Made by a program: the position numbers and the translations under genes. Shown here one piece after another: positions 1 to 6,100 of a DNA stretch of 6,490 nucleotides. This DNA comes from JALYLC01 sp035696365 (GTDB lineage: Bacteria; Actinomycetota; Thermoleophilia; Gaiellales; JALYLC01): contig DASRQS010000057.1 of assembly GCA_035696365.1 (NCBI GenBank), forward strand, positions 1-6,490, in the 5' to 3' direction. The notes beneath the pieces are model-generated. The model did not search any database. It saw only the letters and a list, made by a program, of their open reading frames with translations, and had not been told where the DNA came from. The first letter of the stretch is position 1, and every line of letters starts with the position of its first letter.

Positions 1-555
1 GTCGTAGCCGGCTGTGTGCGCGAACGCCTCGGCCGCGAGCTCGCGGCGCGTATCGAGGCTGAGGTCGCCGGCGGACTCGCGCAACTCGTCCAGCACGAAG
101 CCGTAGCGCTCCGGGTCGACGAGCACGGCCACGGCTGCGAAGTTCTTGGCGGCGGCGCGCACCATCGCGGGCCCGCCCACGTCGATCGCCTCGACGACCT
201 CGGCCTCGCTCGACTCGCGGCGCGCGGCGACGTGCCGGAACGGGTAGAGGTTGACGACGACGAGGTCGATCGGCTCGATGCCGTGCTCGGCCATCGAGGC
301 CTGGTCGCCGGCGTCGTCGCGTCGCGCCAGCAACGCGCCGTGCAGGCTCGGGTGCAGCGTCTTGACGCGGCCGCCGAACATCTCGGCGACGCCCGTCAGA
401 TCCTCCACCCGCGTGGACTCCAGACCGTGCTCGCCGAGGTAGGACGCCGTGCCGCTGGTCGCGATCAACTCGACGCCGAGCTCGACCAGGCCTTGCGCGA
501 GCTCGAGCAGGCCGGTCTTGTCGGAGACCGAGATGAGCGCTCTCTTGACCGTCAC
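1..555 (-). CDS. purH: Bifunctional AICAR formyltransferase / IMP cyclohydrolase PurH, N-terminal part (runs off the left edge)
   Basis: PurH catalyses the last two steps of de novo IMP synthesis: formylation of AICAR with 10-formyl-tetrahydrofolate, then ring closure to IMP in the cytoplasm. The 185 codons present cover the N-terminal IMP cyclohydrolase (MGS-like) domain. They begin MTVKRALISVSDKTGL, followed by an ATSGTA phosphate-loop motif (about residues 31-36), GRVKTLHPSLHGALLARR, the VVVNLYPF strand, AIDVGGPAMVRAAAKN and, at the cut edge, AFAHTAGYD. All of these are family hallmarks. The transformylase domain lies beyond the window. The GTG start at 555 was chosen because it gives the standard N-terminus, overlaps the purN stop in a GTGA junction, and has a good AAGGAAGG ribosome binding site 7 bases upstream inside purN. 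No damage is seen in the visible part. Family identity is very secure; only the C-terminal half is unseen. Confidence 0.96.
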   Translation of the reverse strand, partial: MTVKRALISVSDKTGLLELAQGLVELGVELIATSGTASYLGEHGLESTRVEDLTGVAEMFGGRVKTLHPSLHGALLARRDDAGDQASMAEHGIEPIDLVVVNLYPFRHVAARRESSEAEVVEAIDVGGPAMVRAAAKNFAAVAVLVDPERYGFVLDELRESAGDLSLDTRRELAAEAFAHTAGYD

Positions 556-1151
556 GTGCGGGCCTTCCTTGCGATGAGGTCGAGATCGAGGGCACCACGG
601 GCGACGTCCTCGACGACGGCCGGCAAGAGGCGGTGCTCCGCCGCGTGGATGCGTGCGCGCAGGCCCTCCGGATTCTCATGGTAGTTGACGGGTAGGCGGG
701 CCTGGGCGACGATCGGCCCGCCGTCCAGTACCTCGTCGACGAGATGCACCGTCACGCCCGTCTCCGCGACCCCCGCGGCATAGGCGTCCTCGATCGCGCT
801 GGCCCCCGGAAAGGCCGGCAGCAGCGACGGGTGCAGGTTGAGCACGCGATCGGGGAAGCGCTCCAGGAAAACGGTGCTCAGCACGCCCATGAACCCGGCG
901 CACACCACGAGCTCGACGTCGCGCTCGCCCAGCCAGCCGCCCATCGCGCGGTCGCGGCGCCCTCGCTCGCCGCCGTGCGCGGCCAGCGCGAACACGGCCG
1001 TCTCGATGCCGGCCACGCGGGCCCGTTCCAGCGCGAAGGCCTCGTGATTGCTCGAGCACACGCCCGCGATCGTCGCCGAGGACCCGTGCACGCGCTCGAT
1101 CAGGGCCGCGAGGTTCGAGCCCGATCCCGAGACCAGCACTCCGATCCGCAC
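552..1151 (-). CDS. purN: Phosphoribosylglycinamide formyltransferase PurN (10-formyl-THF dependent)
   Basis: PurN transfers a formyl group from 10-formyltetrahydrofolate to GAR, giving FGAR (step 3 of IMP synthesis). The 199-residue length is normal for the family. The protein starts VRIGVLVSGSGSNLAALI with the GSGSNL phosphate-binding loop (residues 9-14). The catalytic triad is recognisable as Asn105 and His107 in NLHPSLLPAFPG and Asp143 in VLDGGP, each one position from E. coli Asn106, His108 and Asp144. VELVVCAGFMGVLS (79-92) is the usual core strand and helix. The frame is open far upstream into purM, so the start had to be chosen: GTG at 1151, four bases after the purM stop, gives exactly the conserved N-terminus. 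No clear Shine-Dalgarno sequence precedes it, so translation is probably coupled to purM. The 3' end overlaps purH by four bases. This is not the folate-independent PurT, which is a larger ATP-grasp enzyme. Confidence 0.96.
   Translation of the reverse strand: MRIGVLVSGSGSNLAALIERVHGSSATIAGVCSSNHEAFALERARVAGIETAVFALAAHGGERGRRDRAMGGWLGERDVELVVCAGFMGVLSTVFLERFPDRVLNLHPSLLPAFPGASAIEDAYAAGVAETGVTVHLVDEVLDGGPIVAQARLPVNYHENPEGLRARIHAAEHRLLPAVVEDVARGALDLDLIARKART
563..570 (-). promoter_or_regulatory. Ribosome binding site of purH
   Basis: On the minus strand this reads AAGGAAGG, a strong Shine-Dalgarno match 7 bases before the GTG start of purH. It lies within the last codons of purN. It supports the GTG start and is the clearest ribosome binding site among the five purine genes; the internal starts of purF, purM and purN lack an obvious one and probably depend on re-initiation after the preceding gene. 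Confidence 0.7.
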
Positions 1152-1155
1152 GGCG

Positions 1156-2166
1156 CTAGGCGTCGCCCGCGTACTCGACGCCGGAGCCAGGCACGATCTC
1201 ACCGACGTGCCAGGCCTCGCAGCCGGTCCCGGCACAGGCCGCGATCGCCGCGGCCGCCTCCGCCGCGGGCACGACGGCCACGTAGCCGAGCCCGCCGTTG
1301 AAGACGCGGCGCATCTCGTCGCGCTCCACGCCCAGGCCGGCCAGCCAGCTGAACAGCGCAGGCGCCTGCCGGCCCTCTTCGTCGACGCGCGCGCCGAGGC
1401 CCTCCGGCAGGGCGCGGGGCAGATTGCCGGGAAGGCCGCCGCCGGTGATGTGCGCCATGGCGCGCACGTCGCAGGCCGCGCGCAGGCTCGCGGCCGCGCG
1501 CGCATAGATGCGCGTGGGCGCGAGCAGGTCGCCCGGGGCGTCGCCGGGCCCGAGGCCGGCGCGCTCGAGCAGGCGCCGAACGAGCGTGAAGCCGTTCGCG
1601 TGCAGGCCGCTCGAGGCCAGCCCGATGACGGCATCGCCCACGGCGACCCGGGAGCCGTCGATGATCCCGTCGCGCTCGACGATGCCGAGCGCGAAGCCCG
1701 CCAGGTCGAGGTCGTCGGCTCCGTACATGTCGGGGAGCTCGGCGGTCTCGCCGCCGAGCAGCGCGCAGCCGGCCTCGCGGCAGCCCGCGGCGACGCCCTC
1801 GACGACGTCGGCCACCCGCTCGGCGTCCAGCACGCCGACGGCGATGTAGTCCAGGAACAGCGCCGGCTCGGCGCCGCTCGTGAGCACGTCGTTGACGCAC
1901 ATCCCCACGAGGTCGATGCCGGAGTCGCGCAGGCGCCCCGCCTTGCGCTGCAACAGCAGCTTGGTGCCCACGCCGTCGGTGCCCGCGACCAGCACCGGGT
2001 CGCGGTAGCCACCCGCCGAGACGAGCCCGGCGAAGCCGCCGAGATCGCCGAGGACGCGGGGCGTGCGCGTCGAGGCCACCGCTCGGCGCACGCGCTCGAC
2101 CACGGCGTCCGCGGCTCGCAGCGAGACACCGGCCTGGGCGTAGGTCAGCGGCTCGGGGTCGCTCAT
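1156..2166 (-). CDS. purM: Phosphoribosylformylglycinamidine cyclo-ligase (AIR synthetase) PurM
   Basis: PurM closes the imidazole ring: FGAM + ATP gives AIR + ADP + Pi (step 5). The 336 residues match the usual length. Motifs in order: YAQAGVS near the N-terminus, GTDGVGTKL (62-70) of the ATP site, DLVGMCVNDVLTSGAEP (85-101) followed by FLDY, LLGGETAELPDMY (136-148), GLASSGLHANGFTLVR (182-197), and HITGGGLPGNLPR in the C-terminal domain. Near the C-terminus, the stretch often seen as FNxGxGM appears as FNGGLGY (about residues 288-294), a mild variation unlikely to matter. The ATG at 2166 follows the purF stop after four bases. The nearest GGGAG-like sequence is too far upstream to be a normal ribosome binding site, so translational coupling to purF is likely. 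PurM is structurally related to the synthetase halves of PurL, and the two act consecutively on FGAM. Its frame is intact. Confidence 0.97.
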   Translation of the reverse strand: MSDPEPLTYAQAGVSLRAADAVVERVRRAVASTRTPRVLGDLGGFAGLVSAGGYRDPVLVAGTDGVGTKLLLQRKAGRLRDSGIDLVGMCVNDVLTSGAEPALFLDYIAVGVLDAERVADVVEGVAAGCREAGCALLGGETAELPDMYGADDLDLAGFALGIVERDGIIDGSRVAVGDAVIGLASSGLHANGFTLVRRLLERAGLGPGDAPGDLLAPTRIYARAAASLRAACDVRAMAHITGGGLPGNLPRALPEGLGARVDEEGRQAPALFSWLAGLGVERDEMRRVFNGGLGYVAVVPAAEAAAAIAACAGTGCEAWHVGEIVPGSGVEYAGDA

Positions 2167-2170
2167 CGGC

Positions 2171-3562
2171 TCACGCGCGCGCGGGCTCCCGCTCGAAGCG
2201 CAGCTTGCTGCCCGCTTCCTCGGGTACCGGTACCGGGTAGCTGCCGGTCAGGCAGGCCCGGCAGAAACGCTCGGGCGGGCGCTGGATCGCACGCTGCAGG
2301 CCGTCCAGCGAGAGGTAGGCCAGCGAGTCGGCGCCCAGCTGCTCGCGGATCTCCTCGATGCTGCGGCCGGCGGCGATCAGCTCGTCGTGCTTGGCCATGT
2401 CGATGCCGTAGAAGCAGGGCGAGATGATCGGCGGGGCCGAGACGCGCAGGTGCACCTCGAGCGCGCCGGCGTCGCGCAGCATCTCCACGATCTTGCGCGT
2501 GGTCGAGCCGCGCACGATCGAATCGTCGACGACGACCAGCCGCTTGCCGGCGATCGCGTGCGGCAGCGGGTTGAACTTGAGTCGCACGCCGTGCTCGCGC
2601 AGCGCCTGGTCGGGCTGGATGAACGTGCGCCCGACGTAGCGGTTCTTGATCAGGCCATCGCGGAACGGCAGGCCCGAGGCGCGCGCATAGCCCTGGGCGG
2701 CGGGCGTCCCCGAGTCGGGCACGGCGATCACGACGTCGGCGTCGGCCGGCGCCTCCGCGGCGAGCTGCTCGCCCATGCGCTCGCGCTCGGCATGCAACGT
2801 CTGGCCGTCCATCTGGGCGTCGGGGCGCGCGAAGTAGATGTGCTCGAACACGCACATCGTCTCCCGGCGCCGTGCCGGCACCGCCTGCTCGACGCGAAAG
2901 CCGTCCGAGTTGCAGATCAGCAGCTCGCCGGGCTTCAGCTCGCGCACCGCGGTGGCGCCGATGATGTCGAGGGCCGGCGTCTCCGAGGCCACGACGGACG
3001 AGCCGTCGAGGTCGCCCAGGACGAGTGGGCGGATGCCGTCGGGGTCGCGGAAGGCGAGCAGCGTGTCCTCGCTCAGGACGACCGCCGAGAAAGCTCCGCG
3101 GATCCGCTCCATCGCGTGCACGGCGCCTTCGGCGAGCGTGCCCGGGTGGTGGGCGATGAGCGCGCAGATGACCTCGGTGTCGGAGGTGGAGCCGAGCCGG
3201 ACGCCCTGCTCCTGCAGCTCCGCGCGCAGCTCGTTCGTGTTCGTGAGGTTGCCGTTGTGCCCCAGCGCCACGGTGCGGCCCGGGCGGTGGGCCACGATCG
3301 GCTGCGAGTTCATCCAGTGCGCCGAGCCGGTCGTCGAGTAGCGGGCGTGGCCGATCGCGGCGCGCCCCGGAAGCGCCTGCAGCTTGCCCTCGTCGAAGAC
3401 CTGCGCCACGAGCCCCATGTCGCGTACGGTCAGCACCCGGCGGCCATCGCTGACGGCGATCCCGGCGCTCTCCTGCCCCCGGTGCTGCAACGCATAGAGC
3501 GCGAAGTAGGCGAGCCGCGCGACGTCGCGCCCGGGCGCGTGGATACCGAAGACGCCGCACAT
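2171..3562 (-). CDS. purF: Amidophosphoribosyltransferase PurF (glutamine PRPP amidotransferase), predicted iron-sulfur type
   Basis: PurF commits PRPP to purine synthesis, forming phosphoribosylamine with ammonia from glutamine. The 463 residues show an N-terminal Ntn-type glutaminase domain: nucleophile Cys2 in MCGVFGIH, LQHRGQESAGIA (25-36), GHARYSTTG (71-79), GHNGNL (101-106) and STSDTE (125-130). A phosphoribosyltransferase domain follows, with the PRPP loop VVVDDSIVRGST (343-354). Four cysteines, Cys237 (in CVFEHIYFARPD), Cys383 (SPCFYGID) and Cys434/Cys437 (CRAC), sit where the Bacillus subtilis enzyme binds its [4Fe-4S] cluster, so I infer a cluster here. Unlike that enzyme there is no propeptide: Cys2 directly follows Met1, and the open frame just upstream offers no ATG, GTG or TTG start for an extension. 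Loss of Met1 alone would expose the nucleophile. The ATG overlaps the purL TGA by one base (TGATG), implying coupled translation. In this family, activity is usually subject to AMP/GMP feedback. Confidence 0.97.
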   Translation of the reverse strand: MCGVFGIHAPGRDVARLAYFALYALQHRGQESAGIAVSDGRRVLTVRDMGLVAQVFDEGKLQALPGRAAIGHARYSTTGSAHWMNSQPIVAHRPGRTVALGHNGNLTNTNELRAELQEQGVRLGSTSDTEVICALIAHHPGTLAEGAVHAMERIRGAFSAVVLSEDTLLAFRDPDGIRPLVLGDLDGSSVVASETPALDIIGATAVRELKPGELLICNSDGFRVEQAVPARRRETMCVFEHIYFARPDAQMDGQTLHAERERMGEQLAAEAPADADVVIAVPDSGTPAAQGYARASGLPFRDGLIKNRYVGRTFIQPDQALREHGVRLKFNPLPHAIAGKRLVVVDDSIVRGSTTRKIVEMLRDAGALEVHLRVSAPPIISPCFYGIDMAKHDELIAAGRSIEEIREQLGADSLAYLSLDGLQRAIQRPPERFCRACLTGSYPVPVPEEAGSKLRFEREPARA

Positions 3563-5772
3563 CAGCCCGCCGCCATCGCTTGGGGCAGCGTGTCCTCGTA
3601 GGCCGAGCGCGCCGTCTCCAGCGAAACGTCGAGCGCGAGCTCGCCGCAGCGCAGCGCGATCCTCGAGCCGGTAAGGGCTCCGATCTTCTCGAGTGGCACC
3701 TCCGCAGCGTCGCATGCCTTGACGAGCCGTGCCTCCTCCTCGGCGGAGCAGCTCACGACGACCAGCCCGCAGCACTCGCCGAAGAGCGTCGCGGCCGCAT
3801 CCTCACCGGGCTCGATCAGGGCCTCGACGCCGCTGCCGGAGGCGAGCGCGATCTCGGCCAGCGCGACGGCGAGGCCGCCGTCGGAGACGTCGTGCGCGGA
3901 GGCGAGCACGCCGTCGCGCGCGAGCTCGCCGAGCACATCGCAGAGCCAGCGCAGCGCCGGCAGGTCGACCTCGGGGATGCGGCCGGCAGCGGAGCCGCTG
4001 ACGAGCGCCTGCCACTCGGAGCCGTCGTAGGCCGGCGTCGCGGTGCCGAGCGCGAACAGCGCCAGGCCCCCCTCGGCGGGGGCGGCGCGCACGGCCGCAT
4101 CGGCGCGCTCCAGCACCCCCACGCAGCCGACGACGGGCGTCGGATGGATCGGCCGACCGCCGCTCTCGTTGTAGAGCGAGACGTTGCCCGACACGACGGG
4201 CGTTCCGAGCACCTCACAGGCCTCCGCCATGCCGGTGATCGCCTCGCGCAGCGCGTAGGCCGTGCCCGGTCGCTCGGGGTTGCCGAAGTTGAGGCAGTTG
4301 GTGATGGCCGCCGGCGTCGCACCGCTGCAAGCCACGTTCAGCGCCGCCTGCGCGACCGCCTCGGCGCCGCCGCGGCGCGGGTCGAGGGCGACGCGCGCTC
4401 CGTCTCCGTCCAGCGCGACGGCGATCCCGCGCTCGGACGGCGTCAGCCGCACGACACCGGCATCGCCCCCGGGACGCGCAACGGTGCCGGAGCCGACGAC
4501 CTGGTCGTACTGCTCGTAGACCCAGGTCTTGGCGCAGATGTTCGGTGCCGCCAGCAGTCCCAGCAGCAGGGCGGCCGGATCCGTGATCGCGGGGAGTTGG
4601 TCGGCCGTCAGCGCCCGCTCCGCCAGCGCCTCGGGCCGCTCGGCGTGGAGCGGGTAGCGTGGCGCGTCGGCGAGCGCGTCGGCGGGCATGTCGCCGACGA
4701 CCTCGCCCTCGTAGCGGCAGCGCAGCCGGCCGTCGTCCGTGACGTGGCCGACCACCGTACAGGGCAGCTGCCAGCGTGCGCACACGGCCTCGACCTCGGC
4801 CAGGCGCCCCGGCTGGACGATTGCGGCCATGCGCTCCTGGGACTCCGAGATCATGATCTCGAAGGGCTGCATGGCCTGCTCGCGCAGCGGCACGCGGTCG
4901 AGCTCCAGCTCGATGCCGACCCCTCCGCCGGCGGCCATCTCGGAGGTCGAGGAGGCGAGGCCCGCAGCCCCCAGATCCTGTACCGAGACCACCAGCCCGC
5001 GCGCAGCCAGCTCGAGCGTGCACTCGATCAGCTTCTTGCCGGTGAAGGGATCGCCGACCTGGACGCTCGGCCGCTTGTCCTCGTCGCTCTCGTCCAGATC
5101 CTGCGAGGCCAGGACGCTCGCGCCACCGATGCCGTCGCGTCCCGTGGTGGCGCCGAAGAGCACGACGAGGTTGCCCTGCCCCGTCGCGCTCGCACGCACG
5201 AGCTCGTCCGCGCGCAGCAGCCCGATGCAGAGCGCGTTGACGAGCGGGTTGTGGCGGTAGGCCGGGTCGAAGACCGTCTCGCCCACGACGTTGGGCACGC
5301 CGACGCAGTTGCCGTAGCCGCCGATGCCGCGCACGATGCCGCGGAACAGCTCGCGCGGGCGCTCCTCATCCAGCGGACCGAGCCGCAGCGAGTCGCCCAG
5401 CGCGATCGGCCGCGCGCCCATCGCGAAGATGTCGCGCAGGATCCCGCCCACCCCGGTGGCGGCTCCCTGATAGGGCTCGACGGCCGACGGGTGATTGTGG
5501 CTCTCGACCTTGAAGGCCACGGCCAGCCCGCCGCCGACGTCGATCACACCGGCGTTCTCACCCGGTCCCTGTAGCACGCGAGGACCGTTGGTCGGGAGGC
5601 GGCGCAGCTCGAGACGCGAGTGCTTGTAGCCGCAGTGCTCCGACCAGAGCAGCGAGAAAACGGCCAGCTCGAAGTCGTTGGGAGGCCGCTCGAGCGTCTC
5701 CTCGATCTGCGCGTACTCGGCGTCCGTCAGCCCGAGGGCGCGATGGAGGGGCTGTTGGGTCGCCTGTGTCAC
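3562..5772 (-). CDS. purL: Phosphoribosylformylglycinamidine synthase, small-type synthetase subunit PurL
   Basis: PurL is the ATP-dependent synthetase subunit that converts FGAR to FGAM (step 4). At 736 residues it is the short Bacillus-type form, with no N-terminal PurS-like segment and no C-terminal glutaminase, so it should work in a complex with PurS and PurQ. Motifs: SEHCGYKHSR (44-53) with the probable catalytic base His46, PGENAGV (70-76), VESHNHPS (89-96), GIGGYGNCVGVPNVVGE (149-165), FGATTGRDGIGGAS (206-219), VQDLGAAGLASSTSEMA (264-280) and SESQERM (309-315). The second half-repeat has CLNFGNPERP (493-502), GTPVVSGNVSLYNESGG (523-539), PTPVVGCVGVL (544-554) and SAHDVSDGGLA (625-635). 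The start is a GTG; a weak GAAG lies a few bases before it and no ATG fits the conserved N-terminus. It heads the five-gene purine run after a 97-base gap. purS and purQ, which precede purL in Bacillus, are not in this window. Confidence 0.97.
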   Translation of the reverse strand: MTQATQQPLHRALGLTDAEYAQIEETLERPPNDFELAVFSLLWSEHCGYKHSRLELRRLPTNGPRVLQGPGENAGVIDVGGGLAVAFKVESHNHPSAVEPYQGAATGVGGILRDIFAMGARPIALGDSLRLGPLDEERPRELFRGIVRGIGGYGNCVGVPNVVGETVFDPAYRHNPLVNALCIGLLRADELVRASATGQGNLVVLFGATTGRDGIGGASVLASQDLDESDEDKRPSVQVGDPFTGKKLIECTLELAARGLVVSVQDLGAAGLASSTSEMAAGGGVGIELELDRVPLREQAMQPFEIMISESQERMAAIVQPGRLAEVEAVCARWQLPCTVVGHVTDDGRLRCRYEGEVVGDMPADALADAPRYPLHAERPEALAERALTADQLPAITDPAALLLGLLAAPNICAKTWVYEQYDQVVGSGTVARPGGDAGVVRLTPSERGIAVALDGDGARVALDPRRGGAEAVAQAALNVACSGATPAAITNCLNFGNPERPGTAYALREAITGMAEACEVLGTPVVSGNVSLYNESGGRPIHPTPVVGCVGVLERADAAVRAAPAEGGLALFALGTATPAYDGSEWQALVSGSAAGRIPEVDLPALRWLCDVLGELARDGVLASAHDVSDGGLAVALAEIALASGSGVEALIEPGEDAAATLFGECCGLVVVSCSAEEEARLVKACDAAEVPLEKIGALTGSRIALRCGELALDVSLETARSAYEDTLPQAMAAG

Positions 5773-5779
5773 GCGTCTT

Positions 5780-5812
5780 CGTGATGCTATCGAACACCTG
5801 CGGACGTGATGC
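5780..5812 (-). repeat. 8-base direct repeat (GCATCACG) just before purL
   Basis: GCATCACG occurs on the minus strand at 5812-5805 and again at 5787-5780, 25 bases apart from start to start. The copy nearer purL overlaps the possible -10 hexamer TAGCAT. A tandem site at this spacing could bind a regulator, but no known consensus is recognised and chance is a real alternative. Confidence 0.25.
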
Positions 5813-5817
5813 CTGGC

Positions 5818-5868
5818 CGCTCCACCAGATACACACGAGATTTCCGCACGCAGGGGCGCCGTGGAGCG
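5818..5868 (-). repeat. Perfect 8-base inverted repeat upstream of purL
   Basis: Arms CGCTCCAC (minus strand 5868-5861) and GTGGAGCG (minus strand 5825-5818) are exact reverse complements separated by 35 bases. A second pair, CGTCTTC (5879-5873) and GAAGACG (5780-5774), brackets it in nested order. The outer left arm immediately precedes the stop codon of the small membrane-protein gene, and the outer right arm sits one base before the purL GTG. Either pair alone could occur by chance in so short a region. The nesting makes an RNA fold or protein-binding site conceivable but unproven. Confidence 0.3.
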
Positions 5869-5869
5869 A

Positions 5870-6085
5870 TCAGAAGACGTCTACGCCCACCGCCAGGTTC
5901 GTGACGAGCGCCACCGAGAGCATCGTGCCGCCGACGAGCGCGAGCAGTGCGGTGACGACGAGGCCTGTCCCGAGGAGGTGTCGCATACCTCGGGTGAAGG
6001 CTCGCCACCTCCTCGCGCGGGAAGGCGCCGGCCGACGCCGCGGGCCCCCCTTCAGGGCGTCATCGAACGGTTTTCGCTGCAGCAT
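5870..6085 (-). CDS. Small single-pass membrane protein of unknown function
   Basis: I do not recognise this 71-residue protein. Its N-terminal third is strongly basic (an arginine- and proline-rich stretch, about residues 15-37). A hydrophobic segment from about 37 to 64, rich in Leu, Val, Ala and Gly, looks like one transmembrane helix, followed by a very short tail ending VGVDVF. By the positive-inside rule the N-terminus should be cytoplasmic. It could be a membrane anchor, although a poorly cleaved signal-like segment cannot be excluded. Support for a real gene: an ATG start, a GAGAGG ribosome binding site (6096-6091) five bases before it, G or C at the third position of about four codons in five, and a start only 15 bases after the acyltransferase stop, implying cotranscription. 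A second in-frame Met at residue 34 could give a shorter form that keeps the helix. No catalytic motif or cysteine is present. Function is unknown; a role beside the acyltransferase is only a guess from position. Confidence 0.65.
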   Translation of the reverse strand: MLQRKPFDDALKGGPRRRPAPSRARRWRAFTRGMRHLLGTGLVVTALLALVGGTMLSVALVTNLAVGVDVF

Positions 6086-6090
6086 GAGGG

Positions 6091-6096
6091 CCTCTC
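6091..6096 (-). promoter_or_regulatory. Ribosome binding site of the small membrane protein
   Basis: GAGAGG on the minus strand lies five bases before the ATG at 6085 and directly after the acyltransferase stop codon. It decides the start of the small gene and is one of the better reasons to accept that gene as translated. Confidence 0.55.
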
Positions 6097-6100
6097 GCCA

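Larger units (their letters stand above)
5773..5869 (-). promoter_or_regulatory. Leader / intergenic region upstream of purL, possible control region of the purine operon
   Basis: This is the only gap of note in the window, 97 bases between the small membrane protein and purL, and it is the natural place for a purine-operon promoter or leader. It contains an 8-base inverted repeat, an 8-base direct repeat, and a TAGCAT hexamer on the minus strand (5789-5784) that resembles an actinobacterial -10 box. If that hexamer is used, the transcript would start only a few bases before the GTG. No convincing -35 box lies 17-18 bases upstream of it; the sequence there is GCATCA or GGCATC. I see no poly-T-tailed terminator hairpin and no recognisable purine riboswitch. 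The pur genes could therefore also be read through from the acyltransferase genes. Regulatory role is an inference from position. Confidence 0.3.

Noticed and set aside
552..2129. A single minus-strand open frame running through purM (out of frame) into purN, resembling a fusion protein.
   Set aside because: The upstream part is an out-of-frame reading of purM with compositionally odd sequence. Only the stretch from GTG 1151 has PurN motifs, and purM is intact in its own frame.
2172..2184. Alternating CG run (possible Z-DNA) at the purF 3' end.
   Set aside because: It is short and explained by Ala and Arg codons in a G+C-rich gene; similar runs are common in such genomes.
2223..2234. 12-base palindrome GGTACCGGTACC.
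   Set aside because: It lies inside the purF coding sequence and is explained by alternating Pro and Val codons (PVPVP) near the C-terminus. It does not extend further.
3580..5574. A very long plus-strand open frame (about 660 codons) antisense to purL, with similar long ones opposite purF (2387-3601) and purM (1048-2427).
   Set aside because: In very G+C-rich genes, stop codons are rare in antisense frames. The translations are low-complexity, rich in Arg, Ala, Gly, His and Asp, with no recognisable domain, while the minus-strand products carry full family motifs.
5784..5797. CGAAC with flanking A/T on the plus strand upstream of purL, reminiscent of the Firmicutes PurR PurBox core.
   Set aside because: The flanks match poorly and there is no partner box in inverted orientation within the gap. 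A five-base core is expected by chance, and PurBox control is established for Firmicutes, not for this kind of organism.
5787..6008. Alternative minus-strand frame of 73 codons overlapping the small membrane-protein gene and the purL leader.
   Set aside because: It is arginine-rich with no coherent hydrophobic segment and no ribosome binding site. The overlapping frame from 6085 has better start signals and codon bias.
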